Positions 63,966 to 64,000 of a stretch of DNA of 64,000 bases are shown piece after piece. The stretch is from Halocaridina rubra (lineage: Eukaryota; Arthropoda; Malacostraca; Decapoda; Atyidae), in assembly GCA_037179515.1 (NCBI GenBank), contig JAXCGZ010000079.1, forward strand, positions 66,001 to 130,000, read 5' to 3'. Positions within the stretch are counted from its first letter, which is position 1. Every line of letters begins with the position of its first letter. The position numbers and the translations under genes were made by a program. The notes under the pieces are model-generated. The model did not search any database and was not told the origin of the DNA. It worked only from the letters and a program-made list of their open reading frames with translations.

Positions 63966-64000
63966 ACTGATTATTAATGCTATAAAATATATAACTATCG

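Overview
This is a window of an animal nuclear genome. Introns with GT/AG junctions, tRNA-derived SINEs, non-LTR retrotransposons and very long AT dinucleotide arrays rule out a prokaryote. The combination of (TA)n arrays up to about 0.7 kb, long (AAT)n and (GA)n tracts, and CR1-like and RTE-like elements is most like an arthropod, probably a decapod crustacean. That placement is inferred from repeat style, not from a diagnostic gene.

Region 1 (1-34.6 kb) is the 3' part of one plus-strand gene. Ten exons (3494-34596) encode about 627 residues: an acidic, polar, cysteine-free spacer, five thrombospondin type 1 repeats (TSP1) and a C-terminal GON domain ending at a TGA. GON is the hallmark of the ADAMTS9/ADAMTS20/GON-1 secreted metalloproteases, so this is the tail of an ADAMTS9/20-like gene. 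The prodomain, protease and first TSP1 repeats should lie left of the window. Every TSP1 repeat is split at the same place, just before its first cysteine, by phase-0 introns. The introns hold (TA)n arrays and old decayed repeats.

Region 2 (34.6-40 kb) is intergenic or 3' UTR sequence with three large (TA)n arrays and two SINEs. Region 3 (40-46 kb) is a nest of retrotransposons. A broken RTE-like element is interrupted by a SINE and by an isolated 3' tail of a CR1-like LINE. It is followed by a nearly full-length CR1-like element (about 41.70-45.80 kb) with intact ORF1 and an ORF2 carrying only two in-frame stops.

Region 4 (46-60 kb) is packed with young repeats: several copies of an abundant tRNA-derived SINE, many with visible target-site duplications; truncated or internally deleted copies of the CR1-like element; two inverted-repeat elements; a 99-bp tandem repeat; a GC-rich 17-bp minisatellite; and a compound TA/CA array over 1 kb long.

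Region 5 (60.6-61.5 kb) holds a compact candidate gene: a TATA box, a single open exon for a 142-residue secreted protein with one immunoglobulin-like domain, and polyadenylation signals. The rest (61.5-64 kb) is repeats. I see no CRISPR array, prokaryotic operon or convincing new multi-gene system. The most unusual items are the tail-only LINE insertions, the loss of the O-fucosylation acceptor in all five TSP1 repeats, the 99-bp repeat with a 33-residue period, and the orphan secreted Ig protein.
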